A DNA stretch of 16,212 bases from an uncultured Saprospiraceae bacterium (GCA_937127195.1 CAKZLT010000044.1:1-16212); one strand, 5' to 3'. Positions 5,493 through 13,951 are shown, counted from the first letter of the stretch. Notes: generated from the letters alone by a model not told the origin. Translations and numbers: made by a program.

Positions 5493-7595
5493 TTAGTTAA
5501 TCTTTGCAGATTTAATAGTCATTTTAATTGCTTCTGGACCTGATTTTTCCGTTCTTGTATGTGGAATAAATACTCCATTCACTTCCTTATAATCAGAAAG
5601 ATCAGAAGTACTTGTTCGCCCCATTGTTGTTTCGATAGTTCTTAGCTTGAAGCCAGTATTTTTATCAAAATACATAGTTGCTTTGCTTCCTTGTGGTGAA
5701 GTGACCAATACTTTATAAGCATCTTTTCCGTCAATTTTCTCCATTCCTTTTACTTCCATTTTGGTATCATTACCGAAGTAAGCTTCTGAAACAAGATAAG
5801 TTTGCTCAATCAAACTAGCTTTAGTTGCCTCATCAGGAAGTGGCATTGGCTGTCCATTTCTAAACATACCGCCATCCTTAACTTCTTGTGTCATTACAGG
5901 TTGACCTCCAGCCATAATTACTAATTTAGAGCTTTTTCCTGTTACAAGACTTTGCTCACCTTCCAAAGATTGTCCCATCATATCAATTCCTATTTTCATA
6001 GTAACAGTCTCAATCGATTTTAACTTATCCATTCCACCGATTGCTTTAATATACTTGGCAATAATAGCTTCTCCTGTTACATCACTAGGAACAGCAGCAT
6101 TATTATTTTCAACTACATTACCCTCGTTATCATAATAAGTTACTTTACCATTTGATGAGAATTTAGCCAACTTAGCTGCAACTTCATCCTTATTACCTAC
6201 TACTAAGACATAAGCATTCTTAGGAGTCAAGTATTTTTTAGCCATTGCTTGAATATCATCAACTGTTACTGCACGAAGATTTTTCAAGTAGTTCTTATAG
6301 TAATCTTTTGGCAAATTGTACTTTTCGATATTCTGTGCAAAACGAGCTACCGTCTCAGGACGCTCCAAAGCACGAGAAAAACTACCAGAAAGTTGATTTA
6401 AGATAAGATTCAAGTCATCTTGGTCAACTTTTTCGGTTGTCATACGGTTCATTTCGTACAAAAATTCCGTTACTGCGCTATCCGTTACTTCGTTTCTTAC
6501 ACTTGCAGAAGCAGAGAAAGAACCAACCAACTCATTAGAACTCAAAGAAGCATAAGCACCATAAGTATAGGCTTTATCTTCACGTAAGTTTTGCATCAAA
6601 CGACCAGAAAAACCGCCACCACCTAAAATAGTTGCCATTACTCTTGCCTTAATAGCATCTTCACTACCTGGTTTATAATCTACAGGATAAGTCACTTGAA
6701 TAACTGATTGTACAGCACCCGCTTTATCTACAAAAGCTACTTCTGCCGCCTTAGGTGCAGTAGGTGTCTCATACTTATGAGTAGGAACTTTTCCTTTTTC
6801 CCATTCTCCAAAATACTTTTCAAGTTGCCCTTTTAGTGCTTTTTTATCTACATCACCAACGATAACTAGGCGAGTAGTATTCGGGCGAAAGTAAGTTTGA
6901 TAGTAACTTTTACAATCGTCAATTTTTACATTTTCAACTGTTTTTTCACTTTCGATTTCTCCGTAAGGGTGATTTTTACCATACTTCAATACACTTGCTA
7001 CGTTACCAGCAATGGCATTTGGATTATCTTTTTGAGAAGCTAAACCAGATATAGTTTGCTTTTTTAATTTATCCAATTCTGCTTTTTTGAATGCAGGATT
7101 TAATAAAACATCAGACATAATATCTAATAATTTATCTTGGTGCTTACTCAATGAAGAAGCAAAAACACCAGACCCGCTTGTACTCAAAGATGCTCCAATG
7201 AAGTCAATTTCTTCATCTAACTCTGCTTTAGAACGTTTTTTAGTTCCGCGACGCATCAATTGTCCTGTCAAATCAATTACACCAGCTTTGTCTCCTTCTA
7301 ACATTGGGTCAGCATCTATTTGTAGAGAAAAAGAAACCCTAGGTAATTTGCTGTTCTTTACTACGATGACTTCTACACCATTCGATAAAGTAAATTTATC
7401 ATAATTTCCAATTTTGATTTCAGGAGCAGGACCTGCACTCGGAGGAATACTTCTATCCAAAGTACCATTATCAGCAGTAGGTTGAGCAACTGGCCCAACG
7501 TTTGGATTTTTGTTGTCGCCATTCGTGACAACATCCGTTGGTGTACATTGCATAACGAGCAATGCAGTCATTAATAAGAATAATATATTTTTCAT
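5493..7595 (-). CDS. M16 peptidase-like lipoprotein, catalytically inactive, with C-terminal lipoprotein-sorting-like domain
   Basis: This 700-aa protein has a lipoprotein-type signal (MKNILFLLMTALLVMQC, Cys17) and a low-complexity linker to about residue 58. Two M16 halves follow (about 60-250 and 250-480). At the place of the zinc motif, aligned with GFAHFFEHLLFEG of its neighbour, it reads GVIDLTGQLMRRG. HxxEH is therefore replaced by DxxGQ (108-112), and metal and base residues are lost. The substrate-side motif AYTYGAYAS (342-350) is kept. This matches the non-catalytic partner of M16B heterodimers. A third part (about 505-700; AKYIKAIGGMDKLKSIET, DGKDAYKVLV, YFDKNTGFKLRTIET) resembles LolA/outer-membrane lipoprotein-sorting beta folds. 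The active M16 gene lies 180 bp upstream in the same direction, so the two probably act as a pair in the periplasm or at the outer membrane. Confidence 0.85.
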   Translation of the reverse strand: MKNILFLLMTALLVMQCTPTDVVTNGDNKNPNVGPVAQPTADNGTLDRSIPPSAGPAPEIKIGNYDKFTLSNGVEVIVVKNSKLPRVSFSLQIDADPMLEGDKAGVIDLTGQLMRRGTKKRSKAELDEEIDFIGASLSTSGSGVFASSLSKHQDKLLDIMSDVLLNPAFKKAELDKLKKQTISGLASQKDNPNAIAGNVASVLKYGKNHPYGEIESEKTVENVKIDDCKSYYQTYFRPNTTRLVIVGDVDKKALKGQLEKYFGEWEKGKVPTHKYETPTAPKAAEVAFVDKAGAVQSVIQVTYPVDYKPGSEDAIKARVMATILGGGGFSGRLMQNLREDKAYTYGAYASLSSNELVGSFSASASVRNEVTDSAVTEFLYEMNRMTTEKVDQDDLNLILNQLSGSFSRALERPETVARFAQNIEKYNLPKDYYKNYLKNLRAVTVDDIQAMAKKYLTPKNAYVLVVGNKDEVAAKLAKFSSNGKVTYYDNEGNVVENNNAAVPSDVTGEAIIAKYIKAIGGMDKLKSIETVTMKIGIDMMGQSLEGEQSLVTGKSSKLVIMAGGQPVMTQEVKDGGMFRNGQPMPLPDEATKASLIEQTYLVSEAYFGNDTKMEVKGMEKIDGKDAYKVLVTSPQGSKATMYFDKNTGFKLRTIETTMGRTSTSDLSDYKEVNGVFIPHTRTEKSGPEAIKMTIKSAKIN

Positions 7596-7596
7596 T

Positions 7597-7710
7597 TCTA
7601 ATTAAATTCTAATTAAATTCTAATGATTATTAGTACCATAAAATAATAAGACAGATTTCTCACTATCATTTTAAAGTACAAATGAAATACTAATGAAATA
7701 CTAATGATTT
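7597..7710. repeat. Two 33-bp tracts of 11-bp direct repeats between the M16 genes
   Basis: The first tract (7597-7629) is TCTAATTAAAT twice, then TCTAATGATTA. The second (7678-7710) is ACAAATGAAAT, ACTAATGAAAT, ACTAATGATTT. Both have an 11-bp period, a CTAAT core and end with a diverged third unit CTAATGATT. They lie 2-115 bp upstream of the M16-like lipoprotein start. Confidence 0.75.
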
Positions 7711-7719
7711 TTATTAAAA

Positions 7720-7768
7720 AAATTTAACTGTCAATTATTCAACTTCTCTCGAAATTTCGGGGTTGACA
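7720..7768 (-). terminator. Weak terminator or hairpin after the active M16 gene
   Basis: In the leftward direction, just after the stop at 7776, sequence around TCAAC (7739-7743) can pair with GTTGA (7762-7766). The perfect palindrome CGAAATTTCG (7750-7759) sits in the loop. A U-rich stretch follows (complement of 7715-7724). It is only suggestive. Confidence 0.35.
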
Positions 7769-7775
7769 ATTAAGA

Positions 7776-9110
7776 TTAATTACCTTTTTGAGATTTTGGT
7801 AAATAGTGTAAAGTAACGCGATTCGTTTTCACAAAATACTTATTGGCTACACGCTTAATATCTTCGCGAGTTACCTTTCTGTAACGATCTACTTCTTTGT
7901 TAATCAAATCAGCATTTCCGAAATACATGTGATAATTTGCCAAACTCTCCGCTATACCTGCCATAGTAGAATTACTCTGGATGAAAGCACTTTCTACTTG
8001 ATTTTGTAATTTTTCAAATTCTCTTTCAGTAATCAATTCATCACGAACCTCTTTGTACATCACTTCCATTCCGTCTTCTAGTACCTGTGGGTCAGTTCCC
8101 ATATTCGTGATACTATAAGTCAAAGCAACACCTTCGTCTTCTAGGTTCAAAGGAAAAGTACCAACAAATAAAGCCAACTCTTGCTCATCAACTAGACGCT
8201 TATTGAAACGAGAACTCTCTCCCTGAGATAACAATTGAGCCAACATATCTACGGCGTAGTAATCTGCTGTTCCTTGTTTAGGAATACGAAAACCCTGAAT
8301 AACTGCCGCCAACTGAATGTTATCATAAATAGTGTCTCTAATTTCAGCCGTCATTGCTGGTTCTTGAACATTTGGGCGAGGAATTTCTATTGTTCCTTTT
8401 GGTATTGTTCCAAAATATCTATTCACCAATTGCTTCGCAGTCTGAATATCTAAATCACCTGCAATCGACAAAACAGCATTATTAGGTACATAGAATGTTT
8501 TATAAAAATTCTTATAATCAGATTCTACTGCTGCATCAAGGTGATCCATAGAACCAATTACTGGCCAGCGATATGGGTGTTTTTTGAACAAACGTACCAT
8601 TGTTTCTTGCAAAACAGTACCATAAGGCTGGTTATCAATACGTTGTCTTCTTTCTTCTTTTACAACCTGACGTTGTGTTTCGATACCTTTAGTCTCCACT
8701 TTTGCGTGTAACAAACGCTCAGATTCCAACCAAAGTCCTAATTCTAATTGATTAGATGGTAAGATTTCGTAATAATATGTTCTATCATTTGATGTATTGG
8801 CATTCAAAGTTCCACCTGCATTACTGACATATTTGTCAAACTCTCCTCGTTTGATATGTTCAGAGCCTTCAAATAATAAATGCTCAAAAAAGTGTGCAAA
8901 CCCTGTTTTATCTGGATTTTCATTTTTTGAACCAACATGGTACATAATAGAAACCGCCACAATAGGAGTTGTGTGATCTTCATGCAAGATGACGTGTAAA
9001 CCATTATCAAGTGTGAATTCTTCATACTTAATTTTATTGGCTTCCTGTGCAAATGAACTATTCGCCATTAGTATAGTCACTAATAATAGCGTTAATAAAT
9101 TTGATTTCAT
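7776..9110 (-). CDS. M16 family zinc metallopeptidase (active subunit)
   Basis: This 444-aa protein has a signal peptide (about residues 1-21, NSSFA before QEANK). The inverted zinc motif HFFEH is at 73-77, with His73 and His77 as ligands and Glu76 as the base. Glu153 in VVKEERRQR is at the usual distance as the third ligand (HxxEHx76E). Other M16 landmarks are HEDHTTPIVAV, GGTLNANTSNDRTYYYE and, in the second half, the inactive M16C domain (about 195-380; LLSQGESSRFNKRLVDEQ). The size fits one half of an M16B-type (mitochondrial-processing-peptidase-like) heterodimer. The partner is the next gene, whose zinc motif is lost. The pair likely degrades peptides in the periplasm; exact substrates cannot be read from sequence. 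Confidence 0.92.
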   Translation of the reverse strand: MKSNLLTLLLVTILMANSSFAQEANKIKYEEFTLDNGLHVILHEDHTTPIVAVSIMYHVGSKNENPDKTGFAHFFEHLLFEGSEHIKRGEFDKYVSNAGGTLNANTSNDRTYYYEILPSNQLELGLWLESERLLHAKVETKGIETQRQVVKEERRQRIDNQPYGTVLQETMVRLFKKHPYRWPVIGSMDHLDAAVESDYKNFYKTFYVPNNAVLSIAGDLDIQTAKQLVNRYFGTIPKGTIEIPRPNVQEPAMTAEIRDTIYDNIQLAAVIQGFRIPKQGTADYYAVDMLAQLLSQGESSRFNKRLVDEQELALFVGTFPLNLEDEGVALTYSITNMGTDPQVLEDGMEVMYKEVRDELITEREFEKLQNQVESAFIQSNSTMAGIAESLANYHMYFGNADLINKEVDRYRKVTREDIKRVANKYFVKTNRVTLHYLPKSQKGN

Positions 9111-9150
9111 AAAACTGTTTTTTTGAAAAAAATAAACTCTATTTCAATGT

Positions 9151-9194
9151 TTTTAAATAAAACACCATTTTAAGTAAAAGTGATTTATTTAAAA
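9151..9194. promoter_or_regulatory. Operator-like inverted repeat upstream of the M16 gene
   Basis: TTTTAAATAAAACAC (9151-9165) faces GTGATTTATTTAAAA (9180-9194), a 15-bp inverted repeat with one mismatch and a 14-bp centre. It lies 41-84 bp upstream of the start at 9110, where a repressor or activator site could be. It could also be chance in AT-rich DNA. Confidence 0.4.
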
Positions 9195-9289
9195 TCATTG
9201 TAAAAGTAAAACGAATTAATTGTTATTAAGAATCCAATAGATATTAATACCTATATAACAGACCAACAGGCTAGTTTTTTTTGAAAAAG

Positions 9290-9330
9290 CAAAAAAAAGA
9301 ACCGACTTCAAATGAATGAAATCAGTTCTT
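9290..9330 (-). terminator. Intrinsic terminator of the OmpA-like gene
   Basis: The arms 9297-9309 and 9318-9330 pair over 13 bp. The two C/A mismatches on the top strand become G-U pairs in the leftward RNA, and the A-run 9291-9298 gives that RNA its U-tract. It lies 58 bp past the stop at 9388. Confidence 0.85.
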
Positions 9331-9387
9331 GACTTAAATTTTTTAACCTTAAACCAAATATATTATTATGTATTATGAAACTTCCTA

Positions 9388-10743
9388 TTAAAAAGATGTC
9401 TTATTGATTTTGAAAGAGATTCTGCGGTTAGCTGCTTTATCACCACTAGTTGAACCATACTCACCATAAGCTAATATAGTTAATCGGTCTGCACTAATTC
9501 CTTTCTCTACCAAATAAGCTTTAACTGCTGCCGCTCTTTTGTTGGCTAATTTCAAGTTATAATCTGCATCACCATCTTTATCGGTATGAGCAATGATTAC
9601 AAAATTAGTGCTTTCACATTTAGAAATCGTTTCAACAACACTTGATAATGCGCTGTGCATTCTGCTACGAATTCTAGTACTATTTACATCAAAAGTAATT
9701 TTTTTACCAAACTCAGTTAATATCTTATCACTATTCACACAGTAGTCATCAGCTACTTTTATAGCTTTTTCTTTCTTAGGTGCAGTTGGTATTTTTGTGT
9801 CAACTTTAGCGATTACAGGAGTTGAAGGTTTTACTGCGATTGTTTTCTTTTTAGCAGGAGTTACAGGAGTTACAGGAGTTGTTACTACTTTTTCTTCTTT
9901 TTTAGGAGCTGAAAATTTAACTTCTGTTTCTTCCTTAGGTGCTTCTATTTCATCAGCTAAACCTGTTCTAGTTGCTGGTTCTGAAATTGCTTCCGTTTCT
10001 ATTGCTGTTGGCTCTTCTTCGATTAAGCTATTAGAAACGTCGTCTCTATCATCTTCTTCGTTAATAACCTGAGCAAGTGTTCCTCTATTTTTCTTTCTCT
10101 TATATTTTTCGATACGTGCTAATTTCCTCACATTTTTTCTTTGACGCGCCGCAGCCAAACGAGTTCTACTTGCTTTCTTGAAATTAAACTTTAATCCCAT
10201 TGCATGAGTCATGTATGCATTAGAAGCCATAATATTATAATTATAGTTCGTTTCATAAACAAAAGAAATATAACGACCTAAAGCGACTCCAAATCCGATA
10301 CCTGCTGGTACTGTTACATCAAAACTTTCGTTCATTTTGGTATAAGTAGAACCTAATCCTAATTTCAAATAAGGAGAAAACTTATAATTTTCTTGCTTAA
10401 TAATGTAACCATTATCTAACTTATATTTCAAGTTAAAACTACCGTTATACAAACGAGTACTTTCGTAAGTATGTTCGAAGTCTTGCATTCCCATATAATA
10501 GCGAGTCGTTGTAATACCACTCAAAAGTTCAACATCAAAATTATTATTAATATATTTTGATACAGAAATTTGAGTACCTCTATTATATTGATATGGGCTA
10601 GAAATTTTACTTTCTACTATCGAAGAATAGCTATACAAACCTCCATAAGCACCAAAACCCCAGTCGTAAAACTTGTTTTGAGCTTGTGAAGCCACAGCTA
10701 AAGAGATAAATAAAATAGATAATAAAACTTTATTGCGTAACAT
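9388..10743 (-). CDS. OmpA family outer-membrane protein with N-terminal barrel and peptidoglycan-binding C-terminus
   Basis: I choose ATG 10741-10743 (451 aa) because it puts a signal peptide at the very start (MLRNKVLLSILFISLAVASQAQ). An upstream ATG would add 13 residues ahead of it. Residues about 22-180 look like a small outer-membrane barrel (GFGAYGGLYSYSS, FSPYLKLGLG, YISFVYETNYNYN). A very basic segment (about 185-215; RLAAARQRKNVRKLARIEKY) and an acidic then Pro/Thr/Lys-rich linker follow. The C-terminal OmpA domain (about 350-451) contains THxDKxG-like HTDKDGDADYNLKLANKRA, LVEKGISADRL, AYGEYG and NRRISF, with the Asp and Arg that bind diaminopimelate. It anchors the outer membrane to peptidoglycan. 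The gene is monocistronic, with its own terminator at 9290-9330. Confidence 0.88.
   Translation of the reverse strand: MLRNKVLLSILFISLAVASQAQNKFYDWGFGAYGGLYSYSSIVESKISSPYQYNRGTQISVSKYINNNFDVELLSGITTTRYYMGMQDFEHTYESTRLYNGSFNLKYKLDNGYIIKQENYKFSPYLKLGLGSTYTKMNESFDVTVPAGIGFGVALGRYISFVYETNYNYNIMASNAYMTHAMGLKFNFKKASRTRLAAARQRKNVRKLARIEKYKRKKNRGTLAQVINEEDDRDDVSNSLIEEEPTAIETEAISEPATRTGLADEIEAPKEETEVKFSAPKKEEKVVTTPVTPVTPAKKKTIAVKPSTPVIAKVDTKIPTAPKKEKAIKVADDYCVNSDKILTEFGKKITFDVNSTRIRSRMHSALSSVVETISKCESTNFVIIAHTDKDGDADYNLKLANKRAAAVKAYLVEKGISADRLTILAYGEYGSTSGDKAANRRISFKINKTSF
9857..9880. repeat. In-frame 9-bp repeat in the OmpA linker
   Basis: GGAGTTACA is repeated 2.7 times on the top strand. On the coding strand it encodes TPVTPVT in the proline-rich linker. 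The length is a multiple of 3, so copy changes would only lengthen the linker. Confidence 0.75.
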
Positions 10744-11016
10744 TTCTTTGTGTTTGTGTGGTCTTGATATTTTGTAAATCAAATCACTTTTTGTGATAAT
10801 TTAAAACATCCAATAATTATACCAAACTAGGTTTTTAAATGTAATTTTTTAGTAATAAAACACTTACGTATTAAAAAAAACTGCAACTATCCTAAAATAG
10901 ACGTTACAATTCATGATAATTCAGCTAAAAATGTACGTTAAATCAACAAACTGGTTATTTGTGACAGCTTTACTTCAAAGAAAAAGGGCGTAAAAAATAT
11001 TCATTAAGTATTTCTC

Positions 11017-11040
11017 GTAGTGTTTTTTTTAAAACACTAC
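11017..11040. repeat. Perfect 10-bp inverted repeat
   Basis: GTAGTGTTTT (11017-11026), loop TTTT, AAAACACTAC (11031-11040). TCTTTT follows on the top strand. No top-strand gene needs a terminator here, so it may be a second, backup hairpin behind glyS or a cruciform-type site. Confidence 0.6.
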
Positions 11041-11080
11041 TCTTTTCGTAATTAAATCTTTAATTGTGACATTCATTTCT

Positions 11081-11122
11081 AAAAAAAATGCTTTCAAACT
11101 ATAAAGTCTGAAAGCATTTTTT
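11081..11122 (-). terminator. Intrinsic terminator of glyS
   Basis: A 14-bp stem with one mismatch (11087-11100 with 11105-11118, loop ATAA) built on AATGCTTTCA / TGAAAGCATT. The A-run 11081-11088 provides the U-tract of the leftward RNA. It starts 28 bp after the stop at 11146. Confidence 0.88.
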
Positions 11123-11145
11123 ATAAACATTTGATATATAAGCAA

Positions 11146-12702
11146 TTAGATACTTTTCAACAATTGTTTCATATTTACTCTTTCTCTAACGATACCTTCT
11201 ACCTTATCAATCGGCACACGTTCTTGCGTCATAGAATCACGTTCTCGGATAGTTACCATATTATCATCTAACGAATCAAAATCCACAGTAATACAATAAG
11301 GTGTTCCAATTGCATCCTGACGACGGTATAGTTTACCTATACTTCCTGTATCATCATATTGGCAATTAAATGATAATTTCAAATCATCAAAAATACCTTT
11401 TGCCTTAGCTACAATACCTTCATGATTACGTTTCAAAGGCAATACTGCACATTTGATAGGAGCGAGGGCAGGATGAACTTTCAATACATCACGCGTTGAA
11501 GTTTTACCTTTGGCATCTGTAATCGTCTCTTCAATCAATGAATTTGTCATCACAGATAAAAACATTCTATCGCAACCAATAGATGTTTCCACTACATAAG
11601 GAACATAATTTTCATTGATTGTTGGGTCAAAATACTGTTGCTTACGTCCAGAATGTTCTCCGTGTGCGCGCAAATCAAAATCAGTTCGAGAGTGAATACC
11701 TTCTAATTCTTTGAAACCAAAAGGAAAATTAAATTCAATATCAACTGCTGCATCTGCATAATGCGCCAAGCTATCATGGTCATGAAAACGCAACATATCA
11801 TCAGCCGTTCCCAATGCCTTGTGCCATCTCAAGCGAGATTCTTTCCAATGCTTGTACCATTCTTGCTGCGTACCAGGCTTGATGAAAAATTGCATTTCCA
11901 TTTGTTCAAACTCGCGCATACGAAAGATAAATTGACGCGCAACGATTTCGTTACGAAATGCCTTACCTATCTGAGCAATACCAAAAGGTATTTTCTGACG
12001 AGTTGTTTTCTGAACATTTGAAAAGTTAACAAAAATACCTTGCGCCGTTTCAGGTCTAAGATATAATACACCAGCTTCTCCAGCAATTGTACCTAGTTGA
12101 GTAGAAAACATCAAATTGAACTGACGAACATCCGTCCATTCTCGCGAACCACTTTCAGGGCAAGCAATTTTCAAATCAACTATTAATTCCTTCAAATCAT
12201 CCAAGTTGCCATCGGTCATTGCTTTTCCTAATCGATTAGCAATTGTTTCCATTTCTGTGTGATACTTCACAACTCGCGGATTAGTCGCCACAAATTGATC
12301 TTTATCAAAAGACTCACCAAAGCGTTTGGCAGCTTTAGTAATTTCTTTATTGGCTTTAGCTTCTATTTTTGCAATATACTCTTCTACCAATACATCCGCT
12401 CGATAGCGTTTGTTTGAAGTTTTATTATCAATCAAAGGATCGTTGAAAGCGTCAACGTGTCCTGAAGCTTTCCAAGTTGTCGGGTGCATTAATATTGAGG
12501 CATCAATACCAACAATATTTTCATTCATCTGAACCATTGACTTCCACCAATACTCTTTGATGTTCTTTTTCAATTCTGAACCATACGGCCCGTAGTCATA
12601 GACGGCACTCAATCCGTCATATATCTCACTCGACTGATAAATGAAACCATATTCTTTAGAATGGGCGATTATTTTTTTAAATGCGTCGTTTTGATTACTC
12701 AT
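11146..12702 (-). CDS. glyS: Glycine--tRNA ligase, single-chain dimeric (eukaryotic/archaeal-like) type
   Basis: This 518-aa class II aminoacyl-tRNA synthetase charges tRNA-Gly in the cytoplasm. Visible landmarks are the N-terminal YDGLSAVYDYGPYGSELKKN, the glycine-pocket region LRPETAQGIFVNF (215-227), motif 2 FRNEIVARQFIFRMREFEQM (249-268) and motif 3 SIGCDRMFLSV (374-384). The anticodon-binding domain starts near 410 (HPALAPIKCAVLPL) and contains TGSIGKLYRRQDAIGTPYCITVDF. The length fits the alpha2 GlyRS rather than the alpha2beta2 GlyQ/GlyS form. The gene stands alone, with its own terminator, and is preceded by a GC-rich palindromic element 8 bp before the start. Confidence 0.96.
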   Translation of the reverse strand: MSNQNDAFKKIIAHSKEYGFIYQSSEIYDGLSAVYDYGPYGSELKKNIKEYWWKSMVQMNENIVGIDASILMHPTTWKASGHVDAFNDPLIDNKTSNKRYRADVLVEEYIAKIEAKANKEITKAAKRFGESFDKDQFVATNPRVVKYHTEMETIANRLGKAMTDGNLDDLKELIVDLKIACPESGSREWTDVRQFNLMFSTQLGTIAGEAGVLYLRPETAQGIFVNFSNVQKTTRQKIPFGIAQIGKAFRNEIVARQFIFRMREFEQMEMQFFIKPGTQQEWYKHWKESRLRWHKALGTADDMLRFHDHDSLAHYADAAVDIEFNFPFGFKELEGIHSRTDFDLRAHGEHSGRKQQYFDPTINENYVPYVVETSIGCDRMFLSVMTNSLIEETITDAKGKTSTRDVLKVHPALAPIKCAVLPLKRNHEGIVAKAKGIFDDLKLSFNCQYDDTGSIGKLYRRQDAIGTPYCITVDFDSLDDNMVTIRERDSMTQERVPIDKVEGIVRERVNMKQLLKSI

Positions 12703-12709
12703 AATATTT

Positions 12710-12759
12710 AGACAAGATTAACAGCCCGCCTGCATTGGGCAGGGATTTACAAGATGTCT
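12710..12759. repeat. 50-bp GC-cored imperfect palindrome in the glyS leader
   Basis: The ends are AGACA and TGTCT. ACAAGAT recurs at 12712 and 12749. The centre (about 12724-12743) is strongly GC-rich, with CCTGC/GCAGG and GCCC/GGGC pairings, in otherwise AT-rich DNA. The GATTAACA / GGATTTACA wording resembles short dispersed intergenic repeats of Bacteroidota as I remember them; this is not verified here. It ends 8 bp from the glyS start, so a hairpin could affect translation. Confidence 0.6.
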
Positions 12760-12824
12760 TATATATAATGCTTGGTTTAAAGCATTTTTTTTGACATTGT
12801 AATTTTTGTGAATTATCACTATCA

Positions 12825-12832
12825 CAAAGATA
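12825..12832 (-). promoter_or_regulatory. Possible -7 element for glyS
   Basis: CAAAGATA reads TATCTTTG leftward, matching the Bacteroidota TAnnTTTG -7 consensus, about 125 bp ahead of the glyS start. No TTTG is seen at the usual distance for the -33 element, so support is weak. Confidence 0.25.
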
Positions 12833-12926
12833 TAAATTCAAAACTAGATTAGTTTTGTTCTTTTACAAATTTTGTCCAATAAATGTTCCCTAATTTTTTT
12901 TCATAAAACAAAGTTATCAACTATTT

Positions 12927-12963
12927 GATTCTTTTTGATTCCAAATTAATTAAAAAAAGAATC
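12927..12963. repeat. GATTCTTTTT inverted repeat
   Basis: GATTCTTTTT (12927-12936) faces AAAAAGAATC (12954-12963) across 17 bp. The outer CTATTT / AAAATAG extends the pairing with a one-base bulge. Confidence 0.6.
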
Positions 12964-13046
12964 AAAATAGTTATCTAAAAACACCATGTTTAAAAATGGA
13001 TTTGACCAAAAATGTCTTTCAAAGAAAAATTAAATCATTTTGTTTA

Positions 13047-13112
13047 GATTCCTTAACTGATTCTAATTCAGTCCTTTCTGATTCCTTAACTGATTCTATT
13101 TCAGTACTTTCC
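13047..13112. repeat. 33-bp direct repeat, two units
   Basis: Two adjacent 33-bp units begin GATTCCTTAACTGATTCTA and then TTCAGT; they differ at three positions. A third start (GATTCAGATAG, 13113) diverges. Each unit contains an ACTGA...TCAGT dyad. The period is a multiple of 3 and the top strand is open through it. Confidence 0.85.
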
Positions 13113-13588
13113 GATTCAGATAGTTTTCTTATTTAGAATCATAATACAAATACATTTGATTCTAAAAACCAAAATCATTCAAGGCATTTTTTAACAAAAT
13201 CTACTATAATCAATAAAGTGAGCTACGAATCCTATTTTTCTCATAATTTATCACTTATATGAATCTATTTTTAAAATGATAATTAAAACCAGAAGGCAAA
13301 TAGCTTAATAAAAAAAGAAAAGCAAGCTCAATTAGAGATTTTATACAAAAATTACCTTCTGACTACTTTCGATTGAATACGAACTTTTAAAAATAAGTTA
13401 GTATTATCTTACATAACTATTCAGCACGTCTAAAAAACGATTAAATAGATAGTTTAAAGGGCTACGAACAAAAGAGTCTCTGTTCTCTAAGCGCGTAACG
13501 CGGTCTTTTAATCTCTGTTCTAAATAGTAATAATTTTACTTAAAAAAGCACTTATCACTTTTTTGAGAATCACTTTTAGAATATTGAC

Positions 13589-13649
13589 TTATTCACATTT
13601 ATCAACAAAATGTGTGTAAAATTGTGAATAACCTATTTTCTTATACACA
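13589..13649. other. DnaA-box cluster, left side (candidate origin element)
   Basis: Three perfect TTATNCACA boxes lie within 61 bp: TTATTCACA 13589-13597 (+), TGTGAATAA 13623-13631 (box on minus) and TTATACACA 13641-13649 (+). A near match, TGTGTGTAA, is at 13611-13619. TCTAGA follows directly at 13651. By base composition fewer than one perfect box is expected per 10 kb. Confidence 0.7.
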
Positions 13650-13860
13650 TTCTAGAGTTTATTTTAATCTAGAATACCATTTTGAAGCATTACAGAGCCG
13701 ATTCAACCAATAACAAAAAAGTCACGCAATATTTATTTTTCCACATTTAAGATTTTGATTCTAAAATTTGATGGATTTGGCATTGTTCACTTTTTAGTAG
13801 AATTGCAAAGAAATTGCAGTTTTTTTTCAAATTACAAAAAAAATAATATGTTCTAGAAAT

Positions 13861-13897
13861 AAAAAAAGCGACACCCAAATAATGAGTGTCACCTTTT
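13861..13897 (-). terminator. Intrinsic terminator of ctaA
   Basis: The arms 13868-13876 and 13884-13892 pair around GACAC/GTGTC; top-strand C/A mismatches become G-U in the leftward RNA. The A-run 13861-13867 supplies its U-tract. It lies about 80 bp past the ctaA stop. Confidence 0.8.
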
Positions 13898-13951
13898 TGG
13901 TTTACTTTTCCACATTTTTTTTCACATTTCCACATTTTTTATATAAAAACT

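Larger units (their letters stand above)
10744..11145. other. Gene-free interval between ompA-like gene and glyS
   Basis: About 400 bp holds no credible ORF. It contains the glyS terminator (11081-11122) and a perfect 10-bp inverted repeat with a TTTT loop (11017-11040, arms GTAGTGTTTT and AAAACACTAC). The rest is AT-rich leader and presumably the promoter of the OmpA-like gene. I did not find a convincing TTTG / TAnnTTTG pair for it. Confidence 0.6.

Noticed and set aside
13461..13530. tRNA-like or structured RNA around the GC-rich CGCGTAACGCG palindrome, with TCTCTGTTCT twice (13477 and 13512)
   Set aside because: No acceptor stem, no T-arm consensus and no cloverleaf could be drawn. It is only a local palindrome with a 35-bp-spaced direct repeat.
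13747..13935. Leftward 62-codon open frame
   Set aside because: It overlaps the ctaA terminator and CCACATTTT repeats, is low-complexity (many Cys, Lys, Phe from A/T runs) and has no family resemblance.
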